A stretch of DNA of 42,705 bases from Lientehia sp934351765. Lineage in GTDB: Bacteria > Bacillota > Clostridia > Lachnospirales > Lachnospiraceae. The stretch spans positions 1-42,705 of the forward strand of contig NZ_JBQKGG010000018.1 of NCBI RefSeq assembly GCF_052118925.1. Direction: 5' to 3'. Below the pieces are notes generated by a model, which searched no databases, was not told the origin of the DNA, and saw nothing but the letters and a program-made list of their open reading frames with translations. Shown piece after piece: positions 23,134 through 31,798 of the stretch. How positions within the stretch are numbered: the first letter of the stretch is position 1; each line of letters opens with the position of its first letter. The position numbers and the translations under genes were made by a program.

Positions 23134-24482
23134 GACGCACCTCCCTCTGTCAGCACAAACGTAAGCGGCAGACTCCTGCTTATCAGCGTTTCCTTTTTAA
23201 TGGAAACGTTTCCCATAATCGCCGGCTCCAGATACTTTTTCTTCATGGAGGCAATCCTTGTCTCTCCCTGATACACCTCTAAAACAGCTGTTTTCCATGC
23301 CTGCCGCACCCGGAATTTAAATGTCAGCTCCCCGCCGCTTTCGAAATCCGCAGTGCAGATCCGCTGAGGAAGGATATAGGAAAGTCCGCCCTCTGCCCGT
23401 ACAGGAAGCTGGTTTTCCATCACGTTTTTTCCGGATTTTCGTCTCTGTTTCACATATTCTGCCGCCGCCCGGCCAGCTTCCTCTCCCTCCTGGCTCACAA
23501 AATCCACCAGATCATGCACATGAAGCACATTGCCGCAGGCAAAAATCCCTTCTGTTTCCGTCTCATACTGCGAGCTGACACACGGCCCCTTTGTCCGCGG
23601 ATCCAGTGAAATGCCTGCCTGCTCCGTCAATCCATTTTCCGGAATCAGTCCCACTGAGAGAAGGAGCGTGTCCGCCTCGAAACGTTTTTCCGTACCGGGA
23701 ACCGGCTTCCTTGTCTCATCCACCTGAGCGATCACTACAGCCTCCACCCGATCCTCTCCCTCGATCCTTGTAACGGTATGGCTCAGATACAACGGAATCC
23801 CGAAATCCTCCAGACACTGGCGGCGATTTCGCGGCAGTCCGTTGGAATAAGGCATGACCTCGGCAACCCCAAGCACCTCCGCGCCTTCCAGGGTCATACG
23901 CCTTGCCATGATCATGCCGATATCACCGCTTCCTAATATAAACACCCGCCGGCCTACCAGATATCCGTCCAGATTCAGATACCTCTGGGCGGTCCCGGCA
24001 GTCCAGACCCCGGCCGGACGGTATCCGCAGATGGAAATGGCTCCTGCCGCCCGCTCCCGGCATCCCATGGCAAGAACAATGGCGCCTGCCTGAACGGTCA
24101 CCAGTCCCTCTTTTTCATTCATATATGTCACGGTCCGATCCGGTCCGATCTCCAGCGCCATCGTCCTTGTCCGGATCGGAATCCCAAGCTTCTCCGCTCT
24201 GTCCACATATCGCTCTGCATAAGCCGGTCCTGTCAGTTCCTCTCCGAAGGTATGAAGCCCGAATCCGTTGTGAATGCACTGTAACAGCACACCGCCCGGC
24301 TCTTCGCCCTGCTCCAGCACCAGGATCTCCGTCACCCCCTGCTCCTTTGCTGCAATGGCAGCTGCCAGTCCGGCACTTCCTCCGCCAATGACCACCAGCT
24401 CTACCTGCTTCCGTACGGTTTGTCCTGCCTCTATTTTCTCATAACCATCCATGCTTCTTTGTTCCAGACTGTTCTGCTTCAT
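23130..24482 (-). CDS. NAD(P)/FAD-dependent oxidoreductase, glycerol operon
   Basis: 450 residues. An FAD-binding Rossmann site (VIGGGSAGLAAA, about 31 to 42), a second nucleotide site for NAD(P) (ILGSGDIGMIMARR, about 178 to 191) and the closing FAD motif (GIFACGNV) identify a two-dinucleotide-domain oxidoreductase. In clostridia this type follows a GlpA-like gene and precedes a DUF1667 gene, together forming an alternative anaerobic glycerol-3-phosphate dehydrogenase. Overlapping ATGA start with the upstream gene supports a complex. Which electron acceptor is used is unknown. Confidence 0.9.
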   Translation of the reverse strand: MKQNSLEQRSMDGYEKIEAGQTVRKQVELVVIGGGSAGLAAAIAAKEQGVTEILVLEQGEEPGGVLLQCIHNGFGLHTFGEELTGPAYAERYVDRAEKLGIPIRTRTMALEIGPDRTVTYMNEKEGLVTVQAGAIVLAMGCRERAAGAISICGYRPAGVWTAGTAQRYLNLDGYLVGRRVFILGSGDIGMIMARRMTLEGAEVLGVAEVMPYSNGLPRNRRQCLEDFGIPLYLSHTVTRIEGEDRVEAVVIAQVDETRKPVPGTEKRFEADTLLLSVGLIPENGLTEQAGISLDPRTKGPCVSSQYETETEGIFACGNVLHVHDLVDFVSQEGEEAGRAAAEYVKQRRKSGKNVMENQLPVRAEGGLSYILPQRICTADFESGGELTFKFRVRQAWKTAVLEVYQGETRIASMKKKYLEPAIMGNVSIKKETLISRSLPLTFVLTEGGAS

Positions 24483-25951
24483 GCTTCCACCTCCAGCTTT
24501 TCCAGGAATTTCACCTGATCCCGGTCATAAACCACCTGATCTCTTGGGATTCCCAGCTCCTCCGCCAAGATCCGTACGATCTCCGGCTGGCAGAATCCGC
24601 CCTGGCATCGTCCCATTCCGGGACGAACCCGCTTCTTCACTCCCTTGATGCTGACTGCTCCCACCGGCTTGCGGATTGCCTCCCGGACCTCGCCCTCGGT
24701 AATCCTCTCACAGCGGCAGACAATGCGCCCGTATGAGGGATCCCGTTTGATCAGCTCCTGCTTTTCCTCCAAAGAAAGCTCTGCCATGACCGGTGCTGCT
24801 GTTCTCTGCCGATAAGTTTCTTTTTTTCTCCAGCAGAATCCCTCTCCCAGAAGCTCTGTCCGGATCAGCTCTGTCCGGATATAGGAAGCAATCGCCGGTG
24901 CCGAAGAAAGTCCCGGTGATTCAATCCCTGCTGCCTGAATAAATCCGGGAACAGCCGGAGATTCCTCCAGGATAAAATCTCCGGTATTTCCTCTGGCGCG
25001 GATCCCGGCAAAATTCCGGATTACCTTTCCATACGGAACATTTTTTACTACACGGGAAAGCTGTTCCCGCACAAAGGCCAGCCCCTCCGGCGTGTTATCC
25101 CGTCCTTCCCGATTCTCTATATCTCTGGAATCAGGTCCCAGAAGTACATTTCCGTGAACCGTCGGCACCGCCAGAACCCCTTTTCCCATGACTCCCGGAA
25201 CAGGATAGATCACCCGGCTCACAAAGGGCTCCTCCATCTGATCCAGTACAAAGTATTCTCCCCGTCTTGGAGTAATGGAAAGCGGCTCTTCCGTTCCCCG
25301 AAGCCGTCCCTCCGGGTCTGCCATCCGTCCCACCAGATCTCCGTAAACGCCTGCCGCATTGACAATGATCCTGCTCTCAAAGACAGCTCCTTCTGCCGTC
25401 TTTATCCGAAACCCTTCCGCAGTCTTTTCAATCCCGCTCACCTCGCTGTTTCGGAAAAACTCTGTTCCGTTTAATACGGCCTCCTCCAGAAGTGCCTCTG
25501 CCAGCTCCCACGGCCCCACCACTGCTGTATCCGGAAGATACAGCGCCATGGTAACAGAATCTGCCAGGTTCGGCTCCATAGACTTTGCTGTTTTTCCGCT
25601 GAGAAGCTGTGCCTGCACGCCACGTTCTGCCGCACGTTCATAAAGCTCCTGCAAAATCCTCTCCTCTTCTGCTCCGGAGGCCACCGTAAAGGAGCCCGTC
25701 TTTCGATACGGCACATGAAGCCGTTCACAGATTGCCTCATACTGCCTGCTTCCCTCCAGGTTCAGCCTTGCCTTTAAGGTTCCGTCCTCCGGATCATTTC
25801 CGGCATGGATAATGGCACTGTTCGCCATCGTCGATCCGCATGCCACATCATTCTCCCGCTCCAGAACCGCTGTCTTCAGCTCATATTCTGACAACTCATG
25901 AGCCAGGAAACAGCCTGTGATCCCTGCCCCGATAATCAATACATCAAACAT
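24479..25951 (-). CDS. GlpA-like FAD oxidoreductase with C-terminal 2Fe-2S (BFD-like) domain
   Basis: 490 residues. A DAO-type FAD domain (IIGAGITGCFLAHELS at 5 to 20, CGSTMANSAIIHAG near 40 to 50) is followed by a C-terminal BFD-like [2Fe-2S] domain with CRCE and, about 30 residues on, CQGGFC (four Cys). This architecture is that of anaerobic glycerol-3-phosphate dehydrogenase subunit A relatives. It likely oxidises glycerol 3-phosphate to dihydroxyacetone phosphate and passes electrons to the next two gene products. It is the first gene of the operon, 190 bases after the promoter start. Confidence 0.9.
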   Translation of the reverse strand: MFDVLIIGAGITGCFLAHELSEYELKTAVLERENDVACGSTMANSAIIHAGNDPEDGTLKARLNLEGSRQYEAICERLHVPYRKTGSFTVASGAEEERILQELYERAAERGVQAQLLSGKTAKSMEPNLADSVTMALYLPDTAVVGPWELAEALLEEAVLNGTEFFRNSEVSGIEKTAEGFRIKTAEGAVFESRIIVNAAGVYGDLVGRMADPEGRLRGTEEPLSITPRRGEYFVLDQMEEPFVSRVIYPVPGVMGKGVLAVPTVHGNVLLGPDSRDIENREGRDNTPEGLAFVREQLSRVVKNVPYGKVIRNFAGIRARGNTGDFILEESPAVPGFIQAAGIESPGLSSAPAIASYIRTELIRTELLGEGFCWRKKETYRQRTAAPVMAELSLEEKQELIKRDPSYGRIVCRCERITEGEVREAIRKPVGAVSIKGVKKRVRPGMGRCQGGFCQPEIVRILAEELGIPRDQVVYDRDQVKFLEKLEVEA

Positions 25952-25993
25952 ACCCTTTTCCTCCTGTAAACCCTTTTATTTATAAGAAAAGCC

Positions 25994-26032
25994 CTTTTCC
26001 ACAAATTTCATAGGACACACTTTTCCACAAAT
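25994..26032 (-). repeat. 13-bp direct repeat in the glycerol operon leader
   Basis: On the plus strand CTTTTCCACAAAT occurs exactly at 25994 to 26006 and 26020 to 26032, 26 bp apart. It lies between the leader terminator and the first gene. It may be a binding site or part of alternative RNA folding; no role is certain. Confidence 0.6.
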
Positions 26033-26043
26033 AAAAAACGACA

Positions 26044-26067
26044 CAAAAAAGAAGCTCTTTCTTTTTC
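26044..26067 (-). terminator. Leader terminator, likely GlpP target
   Basis: On the minus strand AAAAAGAA pairs with TTCTTTTT around a short AGAGC loop and runs into T residues. It is placed between the operon promoter and the first gene, where GlpP-type antitermination would act. The stem is A/T only, so it is weak by itself. Confidence 0.55.
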
Positions 26068-26146
26068 GTATCGCTCTGATCTCTTACACCGGTTATTAAC
26101 TTGTTTCGGTTCAGCCTCTGTCTGTGCCGACTGAATCGCTGTTCTC

Positions 26147-26175
26147 ATTATACTGCATCTGAAAAGATCCGTCAA
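26147..26175 (-). promoter_or_regulatory. Promoter of the glycerol operon
   Basis: TTGACG (26170 to 26175) and a perfect TATAAT (26147 to 26152) on the minus strand with a 17-base spacer. It leaves a leader of about 190 bases before the first start codon. Confidence 0.85.
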
Positions 26176-26425
26176 TGGATTTTGAAGGGTGGCCGGAAGC
26201 CGGATACATACTATTTGTTCGCCTCGTCCACTGCCCGCACTCCAGAAGGAAATGCAGATGCCTGTCATAATTGGGGAAAATATTGCTGTTTAAAATCATT
26301 CCTCTAAATTGGCATTTTCATGGTATGATAGTGTCAATAAGATTATGATTTTAATGATCCCTGCTGCGGCATTTTCGGAATCTGCCCTGCATGGATTCCA
26401 TATAAAGTGAAAAGGAGCCTTACCC

Positions 26426-27481
26426 ATGGACCCTGATTTTTCTTCCGTTTTCCGGCGGTCTGTCACAGAAGCCGGAGCTGTACCGTACCTGGATTTTTCC
26501 GTCAATACCAATCCTCTGGGTCTTCCGGATCTGGTGAAGCAGCAGCTTCCGTTTCTTTCGGAAATCGCCGGGGAATATCCGGATCCGGACTGTCGGGAGC
26601 TGCGCACCCGGCTGGCCCGAAAATATGAGATCCGCCCGGAACAGATTTTATGCGGCTGCGGCGCGGACGATCTGCTATACCGCCTGATATTTGCATTGAA
26701 CCCCAGGCACGCCCTTGTAGTCACTCCTACCTTTGAAGAATACGACCGGGCTCTCGGAGTAATCGGCTGTGAGATCCGGCATCATCGGTTAAGGCCGGAG
26801 AATCTGTTCACACTGGAATCGGATATTTTCTCATCCCTGTCCCCGGACTGTGATCTGATGATCATATGCAATCCAAACAATCCCACGGGCCGTCTGATCA
26901 AACCGGCGCTTCTTCGTGACCTCATCGATTACTGTGAGGCTCACAAGATCCTGCTTATGGTCGATGAATGCTTTATGGAATTTCTCCCCGACTGGAAATC
27001 CCATACCTTCAAGCAGTCTGCCGCCCAAAAGAAACATCTGCTCGTCATCGACGCCTTTACGAAAACCTATTCCCTGGCCGGCTTCCGTCTCGGCTTCTGT
27101 ATTTCCGGCAATCCGGAACTGCTTTCCCGCATGCATGCCTGCGGCCAGGAATTTTCGGTTTCCGCTCCCGCCCAGCTCGCCGGGCTCTGTGCGCTGATGG
27201 ACCATGATTACATGAAACGCACCTATGAGCTTCTTTCCGTGGAACGGGAATGGCTGATTTCCCAATTAAAGACGCTTTCCCTCGAAGTTTACCCGTCAGC
27301 CGGAAACTTTCTTCTCTTCCGGACAGACGATCCGGCCATACGCCGGAAGCTTCTTGCGCATCAGATCAAGGTACGGGACTGCTCCCGCTTTTCTGGCCTC
27401 GGACCGGAATACTGCCGGATCGCAGTTCGGGGGCACAAAGAAAATCTAAAGCTGATGAAAGACTTAAAGATGATTTTGTAA
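26426..27481 (+). CDS. PLP-dependent aminotransferase, CobD/HisC-like
   Basis: 351 residues of fold-type I. Motifs in order: SVNTNPLG near the N terminus, CNPNNPTGR (about 151 to 159), VDECFMEF, and the PLP lysine in TKTYSLAGFRLGF. The pattern fits threonine-phosphate decarboxylase (CobD) and histidinol-phosphate aminotransferase (HisC), which are hard to separate by eye; the short length and N-terminal NTNPLG favour CobD. No cobalamin or histidine gene is next to it, so the substrate remains open. AGGAG lies 8 bases before the ATG. Confidence 0.85.
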   Translation: MDPDFSSVFRRSVTEAGAVPYLDFSVNTNPLGLPDLVKQQLPFLSEIAGEYPDPDCRELRTRLARKYEIRPEQILCGCGADDLLYRLIFALNPRHALVVTPTFEEYDRALGVIGCEIRHHRLRPENLFTLESDIFSSLSPDCDLMIICNPNNPTGRLIKPALLRDLIDYCEAHKILLMVDECFMEFLPDWKSHTFKQSAAQKKHLLVIDAFTKTYSLAGFRLGFCISGNPELLSRMHACGQEFSVSAPAQLAGLCALMDHDYMKRTYELLSVEREWLISQLKTLSLEVYPSAGNFLLFRTDDPAIRRKLLAHQIKVRDCSRFSGLGPEYCRIAVRGHKENLKLMKDLKMIL

Positions 27482-27549
27482 ATTACGGCTGCGTCTGGAT
27501 CACCTGCATATTTAAAAGGCAGTTCCACTGCCCATACTTTTCTATTTTT

Positions 27550-27742
27550 CAAAACAAAAAAAGGCACCGCACTTCCGAAGGGAGTATGCGAGGCTTCCGT
27601 CGTATGACTTCACACTAGCTTCCGCCGCCAAGCGCCTTTGTCTGAGCCCGAAGGGCGAGTTTCGCGCGACCGGCGGATTATCAGCGTGTGAAGCCATACA
27701 GGAAACGCAGCTCGACTCCCGCCGGAAGTGCCGGTGCCTATA
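27550..27742 (-). ncRNA. Large structured noncoding RNA, raiA-like candidate
   Basis: The 310-bp gap after the aminotransferase gene folds, on the minus strand, into a closed multi-stem RNA of about 180 bases. An outer helix (27562 to 27577 with 27723 to 27739) gives 16 pairs with one bulge. Next come GGGAGT/ACTCCC (27580 to 27585 with 27715 to 27720), a 13-pair helix (27602 to 27615 with 27686 to 27699, one mismatch), TCCGCC/GGCGGA (27621 to 27626 with 27672 to 27677) and a GCCC-GAA-GGGC tip. The end is followed by TTTTTTTGTTTT, so orientation is minus. Size, complexity and host type fit the raiA-motif RNA class; I could not align it to a model. Confidence 0.75.
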
Positions 27743-27793
27743 TGAATTCTGAAATATTAAAATGCATGGGTGGAACCGCCATCTTAAATATTA

Positions 27794-28021
27794 TCATATC
27801 TCCGTAAACGTAAACCGCTCTGCGATCCCTGCCGCATCTACATGAAATACGATGCTTCCGTCCGCAAGCTCCTCTTTCTCCCAGGACACCTGCTTTCCTT
27901 CCATTTTACGCCGCACATATGCTTCCGGATCATCCGTTTCGATCTCTTCAAAAAAAACATCTCTCATCTGATTGTTGGCACATTCATTAAAAATCTCCCA
28001 CACAACCTCGTATTCCTTCAT
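27794..28021 (-). CDS. Conserved-looking small acidic protein, 75 aa
   Basis: 75 residues from the ATG at 28021, preceded by GGAGAGACAG. Acidic, mixed alpha/beta (EYEVVWEIFNECANNQ, then strands VSWEKEE and GSIVFHVD). It follows the DegV gene after 13 bases in the same direction, so they are co-transcribed. Not recognised; the structured RNA lies directly downstream on the same strand. Confidence 0.65.
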   Translation of the reverse strand: MKEYEVVWEIFNECANNQMRDVFFEEIETDDPEAYVRRKMEGKQVSWEKEELADGSIVFHVDAAGIAERFTFTEI

Positions 28022-28034
28022 ATCTGTCTCTCCT

Positions 28035-28916
28035 CTACTGCTCCAGATCCCGGTCACTCATATAGACCAGTGCGCACATGCCGGCACCCACATGGCTTCC
28101 GATGATCGGGCCGATATCCGCGATCAGAGCCGTCTTTATAAGCCCCCGCTCCAGAAGCACGGCTTCCAGCCTTTTTGCCAGCTCCAGGTTTGCGGCATGA
28201 CCGATCACAACAGTCTGGGAAGCGCTGTCTGCGCCCTCGGTGCCGATCTTTGTGCAGAAGGTTTCCAGGATCTTTTTGGCGCCGCGCAGCTTGGCCGTAT
28301 TGACAAGCTTTCCCTCTGCATCCACGCTTAACAGCGGCTTTACGCCCAGAGCCGTGCCCAGGATCGCCTGTGCGGCTGAAATCCGTCCTCCCTGGCGCAG
28401 ATGATCCAGATCGTCCACCACAAACCAGTGGCGTACCTTCAGGCGATTTTCATAAACCCAGGCCTCCAGCTCGTCCATGGACAGGCCTTCCTTCTTCTTT
28501 AAGCCTGCCAGATATACCAGAAGTCCCTCGCCCACCGAAGCACATCTGGTATCGATGGTAACGATCTTCCGCTCCGGATATTTCCCGGAAAGCTCCTCCG
28601 CAGCCAGCACCGATGCCTGATAGGTTCCGCTTAAGCCGGAGGAAAAGCACAGGTATAAAATATCCTTTCCCTGCTCCAGGATCGGCGTAAAGGCCGTCTC
28701 ATAGGTATAGCCGTTGATCTGAGCTGTGCCGACCTTTGCTCCTGCCTTGATCTTTTCATAAAACACATCGAGACTCATCTCTCTTGCGTCCGCATAATGC
28801 TTATAAGGTGTTCCGTCCACAAGAAACTCCATAGGCACCACTTCAATCCCCAGGCGTTCAAACTCCTCTGCGGGAAGATCTGCTGTGCTGTCGGTTGCGA
28901 TTATATATTCTCTCAT
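28035..28916 (-). CDS. DegV family fatty-acid-binding protein
   Basis: 293 residues. Family marks: DSTADLP at 8 to 14, VPMEFLVDG, CFSSGLSGTYQ (about 89 to 99) with the lipid-carboxylate-binding Ser residues, and DTRCASVGEG. DegV/FakB proteins carry fatty acids for the FakA kinase. No FakA-like gene is in this window. Strong promoter 40 bases upstream and AGGAGAAG ahead of the ATG. Confidence 0.95.
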   Translation of the reverse strand: MREYIIATDSTADLPAEEFERLGIEVVPMEFLVDGTPYKHYADAREMSLDVFYEKIKAGAKVGTAQINGYTYETAFTPILEQGKDILYLCFSSGLSGTYQASVLAAEELSGKYPERKIVTIDTRCASVGEGLLVYLAGLKKKEGLSMDELEAWVYENRLKVRHWFVVDDLDHLRQGGRISAAQAILGTALGVKPLLSVDAEGKLVNTAKLRGAKKILETFCTKIGTEGADSASQTVVIGHAANLELAKRLEAVLLERGLIKTALIADIGPIIGSHVGAGMCALVYMSDRDLEQ

Positions 28917-28956
28917 CTTCTTCTCCTCCGTTTCTTATGGCAAAAAATCCCTTCCC

Positions 28957-28985
28957 ATTGTAAGGTCATTTATCCCGTTTGTCAA
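28957..28985 (-). promoter_or_regulatory. Promoter of the DegV operon
   Basis: TTGACA (28980 to 28985) and TACAAT (28957 to 28962) on the minus strand, 17 bases apart. Confidence 0.85.
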
Positions 28986-29023
28986 CTTATATTGAAATTC
29001 AAAGTTTTTTTACTTCCACCTTA

Positions 29024-29057
29024 TGACGAAAAGCCCCGGTATCATATCCGGAGCTTT
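29024..29057 (-). terminator. Terminator of the 3D-domain gene
   Basis: AAAGCTCCGG pairs with CCGGGGCTTT (29030 to 29057, G-T allowed), followed by TCG on the minus strand; a short U run is within the stem end. Confidence 0.6.
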
Positions 29058-29071
29058 CCTTTCTGATCCGA

Positions 29072-29788
29072 TTACGGATTTTCTACCCAGACCTCAATAT
29101 TCCGGTCTACCCCAAGCTCATTGGCCAGATCACAGTTCTCCACCAGAACATCGATCCGTTTTCCCTTGATTCCGCCGCCGCAATCCTCCGCCACATACTC
29201 GTAATCCAGACCGCCGATCCGCACATGAGTATAATAAGGGATCACCGACGGATCCACCGCTATGGTATGATGAAGCTGCATGGGCTCCTCTGTGCTGGTC
29301 TGCCATGCCCACTGGTCGTTGCAGCACTCCAGCGGACAATAATAAGTGATCACCCAGTCATCGCCCAGGCTCACCCAGCGTCCGTTTCCGGAAACCTCCT
29401 CGGCCTGTTCCTCCGCTCCCGCTTCCTTCTGATCCGTTTCGTGATCTGCGCTGTATTCCTCATAAACGGTTTCCGCTGCCTGATTTTCTGCGGCTTCGCT
29501 GCCCGGCGCCGTCTCCGGATTTCCGTTCCCTGCTGTCTCTTCAACCGTCCCGTTCAAAGCCGTGCTTTCTCCATCGGCATGGGACTCTGTCTCCTCGTTC
29601 GTCTCCCAGTCCGGTTCTCCCACCTGAGTCACGCCGTCCCTTCCCGCCGGCACAAATCCGGCCAGCCTTCCTGCATCAAACCCGGCCGCATATATTCCCG
29701 CTCCTGCCGCACAGGTTCCGCTTCCGGCGTTTCCTCTGCTGCCTGCGGCTGCCATCATGATACTGAGTCCTATGACAAATGCTTTCAT
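29072..29788 (-). CDS. Secreted 3D-domain protein (predicted cell-wall hydrolase)
   Basis: 238 residues from the ATG at 29788, which follows GAAAGGAAG. An N-terminal hydrophobic stretch (about 2 to 20) looks like a signal sequence. Residues 40 to 130 are a low-complexity acidic linker rich in Glu, Thr, Ala and Gly. The C-terminal 100 residues are a 3D/double-psi barrel domain: VITYYCP, AVDPSVIPYYT and VAEDCGGGIKGKRIDV, which holds the Asp residues of the active site as in resuscitation and MltA-like proteins. Likely acts on peptidoglycan outside the membrane. Confidence 0.85.
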   Translation of the reverse strand: MKAFVIGLSIMMAAAGSRGNAGSGTCAAGAGIYAAGFDAGRLAGFVPAGRDGVTQVGEPDWETNEETESHADGESTALNGTVEETAGNGNPETAPGSEAAENQAAETVYEEYSADHETDQKEAGAEEQAEEVSGNGRWVSLGDDWVITYYCPLECCNDQWAWQTSTEEPMQLHHTIAVDPSVIPYYTHVRIGGLDYEYVAEDCGGGIKGKRIDVLVENCDLANELGVDRNIEVWVENP

Positions 29789-29906
29789 TGAAATTCTTCC
29801 TTTCTTTCTGCTTTGCCATAGTATTGCCGGAAATCGGGATTTCCAAACAGCTCCCATTTTTGCTTTGATTTAAGTCCGTTTTTTCAGCTGCAGACTTTCT
29901 TTCTCC

Positions 29907-30905
29907 CTAGATCACTTTCCGATACAACCGGATTACAAATCTGGTTCCCACTCCCGGCGTACTCTCCACCTCCAGCTTGCCGTTCTGCCCGCCGATGATG
30001 TCCTTCGCCATAGCCAGGCCGATTCCGACACTGTCCTTTCCGGCATTCCTGCCCTTATAAAACCGCTCAAAAATATGGGGAAGCTCCTCTGGCAGGATTC
30101 CTTCTCCAGTATCCTCGATCACAAGCTGCACATACAGCCCATGCTCCTCGCCCCGAACGGTGATCCGGCCCTGCTCCGGCGTATGCTCCATACAGTTTTT
30201 CAAAATATTGGCAACTGCCTCCGCCGTCCAGGAAAGATCGCAGGTCAATGTAAGCCCCTCCGGGATCTCTGCCGAAAACGTCTGCTCCTTTAATTCCATT
30301 GGGATCAGCAGATGCTCCGCCGCATGATCCACCAGCGTCTTTACCTCCACCGTTTCCTGCTTAAACTGTACTGTCCCGGCATCCAGCCGTGAAATCTTCA
30401 ACAGCGCACTGAGCAGCCATTCCATCCGTTTCAGCTGAGAGCGGAGCGTCTTCATGAAATCCTCCCGCTTCTCCTCCGGAAGATCCTCCCTTAAAATATC
30501 CGTGATGACCAGCATGGACGTCATGGGAGTCTTTAACTGATGGGAAATATTGGACAACGAATCGGCCAGATAGGCCCGGTCCGCCCGCAGAAGTTCTGCC
30601 TGAGTCTCCAGCGTCGTCACCAGCTTGTAAATGTCATTCCGTAAAAGACTTAATTCTCCCTCTGCATTGTCGGGAACATGAAGATTCATTTCTCCGCCGA
30701 GGACCCGCTTCAAATACATGGACAGCTCCGAGATCTTCCGGTACCGAAGATGATTGACCGCCAGATAGCTCCCTGCCGCTGCCGCAAAAAGTCCGATAAT
30801 CCAGAAAAGGGCCAGCCCGGGAAACCATGCAGTCAGCACCGCGAAAAGGATCCCCGCTGTCAAAAGAAGAACAAACCCCTGTCTCACTTCATGATTCCGA
30901 AACAT
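29907..30905 (-). CDS. Membrane sensor histidine kinase with short extracellular loop
   Basis: 332 residues. Two hydrophobic helices (about 11 to 27 and 31 to 50) separated by only a few residues, so there is almost no external sensor; such kinases sense within the membrane or through partners. Then a HAMP-like linker, dimerisation helix with phospho-acceptor H122 (NISHQLKTP) and a catalytic domain with N box (NILKNCMEH), G1 (DTGEGILP) and G2 (GIGLAMAK). It is two bases from the response regulator gene. Signal unknown; no transporter gene is adjacent. Confidence 0.92.
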   Translation of the reverse strand: MFRNHEVRQGFVLLLTAGILFAVLTAWFPGLALFWIIGLFAAAAGSYLAVNHLRYRKISELSMYLKRVLGGEMNLHVPDNAEGELSLLRNDIYKLVTTLETQAELLRADRAYLADSLSNISHQLKTPMTSMLVITDILREDLPEEKREDFMKTLRSQLKRMEWLLSALLKISRLDAGTVQFKQETVEVKTLVDHAAEHLLIPMELKEQTFSAEIPEGLTLTCDLSWTAEAVANILKNCMEHTPEQGRITVRGEEHGLYVQLVIEDTGEGILPEELPHIFERFYKGRNAGKDSVGIGLAMAKDIIGGQNGKLEVESTPGVGTRFVIRLYRKVI

Positions 30906-30907
30906 TT

Positions 30908-31573
30908 CTATGCACCCAGCCGATATCCCATGCCGCGGACGGTATGGATCAGCTCCTCCTCTCCCAGCTTTTCCCGCAGACGCTTGATATAAACCGTCAG
31001 CGTATTGTCATTGACATAATCGCCGCCCACATCCCAGAGTGATTCCAGAAGCTGATTTCTGGTGAGCACCTTTCCCTCCGCCTGGGCCAGCGTCAGAAGC
31101 AGCCGGTATTCCATGGCAGTCAGCATAAGCTCCTCCCCGTTTTTATAGACCTTCGCCTGGAGCGGCGAAATGGTAATGGGGCCGAACTGCAGGTTCTGAA
31201 CGCCGTTCTCGGTCTTTTTGTACCGCCGCAACACTGACTTCATGCGGGACAGAAGCTCCCGGATACGAAAAGGCTTTGTGATATAATCGTCCGCCCCCAT
31301 ATCCAGCCCCATGACCACATTTCCCTCATCATCGCAGGCCGTCAGAAAGATGACCGCCGTCTCCTCCCGTTTTTTTGCCTTTCGGCAGATTTCATAGCCG
31401 GTCCCGTCCGGAAGTGTCACATCCAGAAGACAGAGATCAAACGTCTCCCGGTCCAGTGCTTCCAGCGCTTCCGATACCTGGCGGCACACGCAGATGTCGT
31501 AGCCCTCCTGTGTCAGCGAATATTCCAGTCCCATGGCGATGCTGGGGTCGTCCTCCACAAATAATACCTTCAT
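30908..31573 (-). CDS. OmpR-family response regulator
   Basis: 221 residues. Receiver domain (1 to about 120) with acidic pocket E7/D8/D9, phospho-acceptor D51 (LLDVTLP), and conserved Lys (KPF) near 103. The C-terminal winged helix (about 130 to 218; TVYIKRLREKLG) binds DNA as in OmpR/PhoB regulators. It is first in the operon and partnered with the adjacent kinase. Targets are unknown. Confidence 0.95.
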   Translation of the reverse strand: MKVLFVEDDPSIAMGLEYSLTQEGYDICVCRQVSEALEALDRETFDLCLLDVTLPDGTGYEICRKAKKREETAVIFLTACDDEGNVVMGLDMGADDYITKPFRIRELLSRMKSVLRRYKKTENGVQNLQFGPITISPLQAKVYKNGEELMLTAMEYRLLLTLAQAEGKVLTRNQLLESLWDVGGDYVNDNTLTVYIKRLREKLGEEELIHTVRGMGYRLGA

Positions 31574-31700
31574 CTCCTGCTCCTCCTGTTCTGCCTCCTA
31601 TTGTACCTGCTCGCCGCCTCTGCCGCAACCCCTGAAGCGGTGCAGATGTCAATCTTCCGCGAATCCTCCTCGAATAAACAGAAAATCTTAAGGAAACTCC

Positions 31701-31730
31701 TGTACAGGACTTTTCTCCCCGTGTTATAAT
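31701..31730 (+). promoter_or_regulatory. Candidate promoter of the metallophosphoesterase gene
   Basis: TGTACA (31701 to 31706) and a perfect TATAAT (31725 to 31730) with an 18-base spacer, 70 bases before the start codon. Confidence 0.6.
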
Positions 31731-31798
31731 AAATGACAGTTTACCGGTTTTCCGGTGTCTGAAATTTTTAGCCATCAAAAGCAGAAAGGAGCCATTTC

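Noticed and set aside
26101..26307. Small frames on both strands in the glycerol operon leader region
   Set aside because: They overlap a strong promoter and leader and show no ribosome sites or motifs.
27481..27794. Possible insertion-sequence remnant with terminal inverted repeats
   Set aside because: The arms form one continuous multi-stem fold ending in a U run, with no transposase frame and no target duplication, which fits an RNA gene better.
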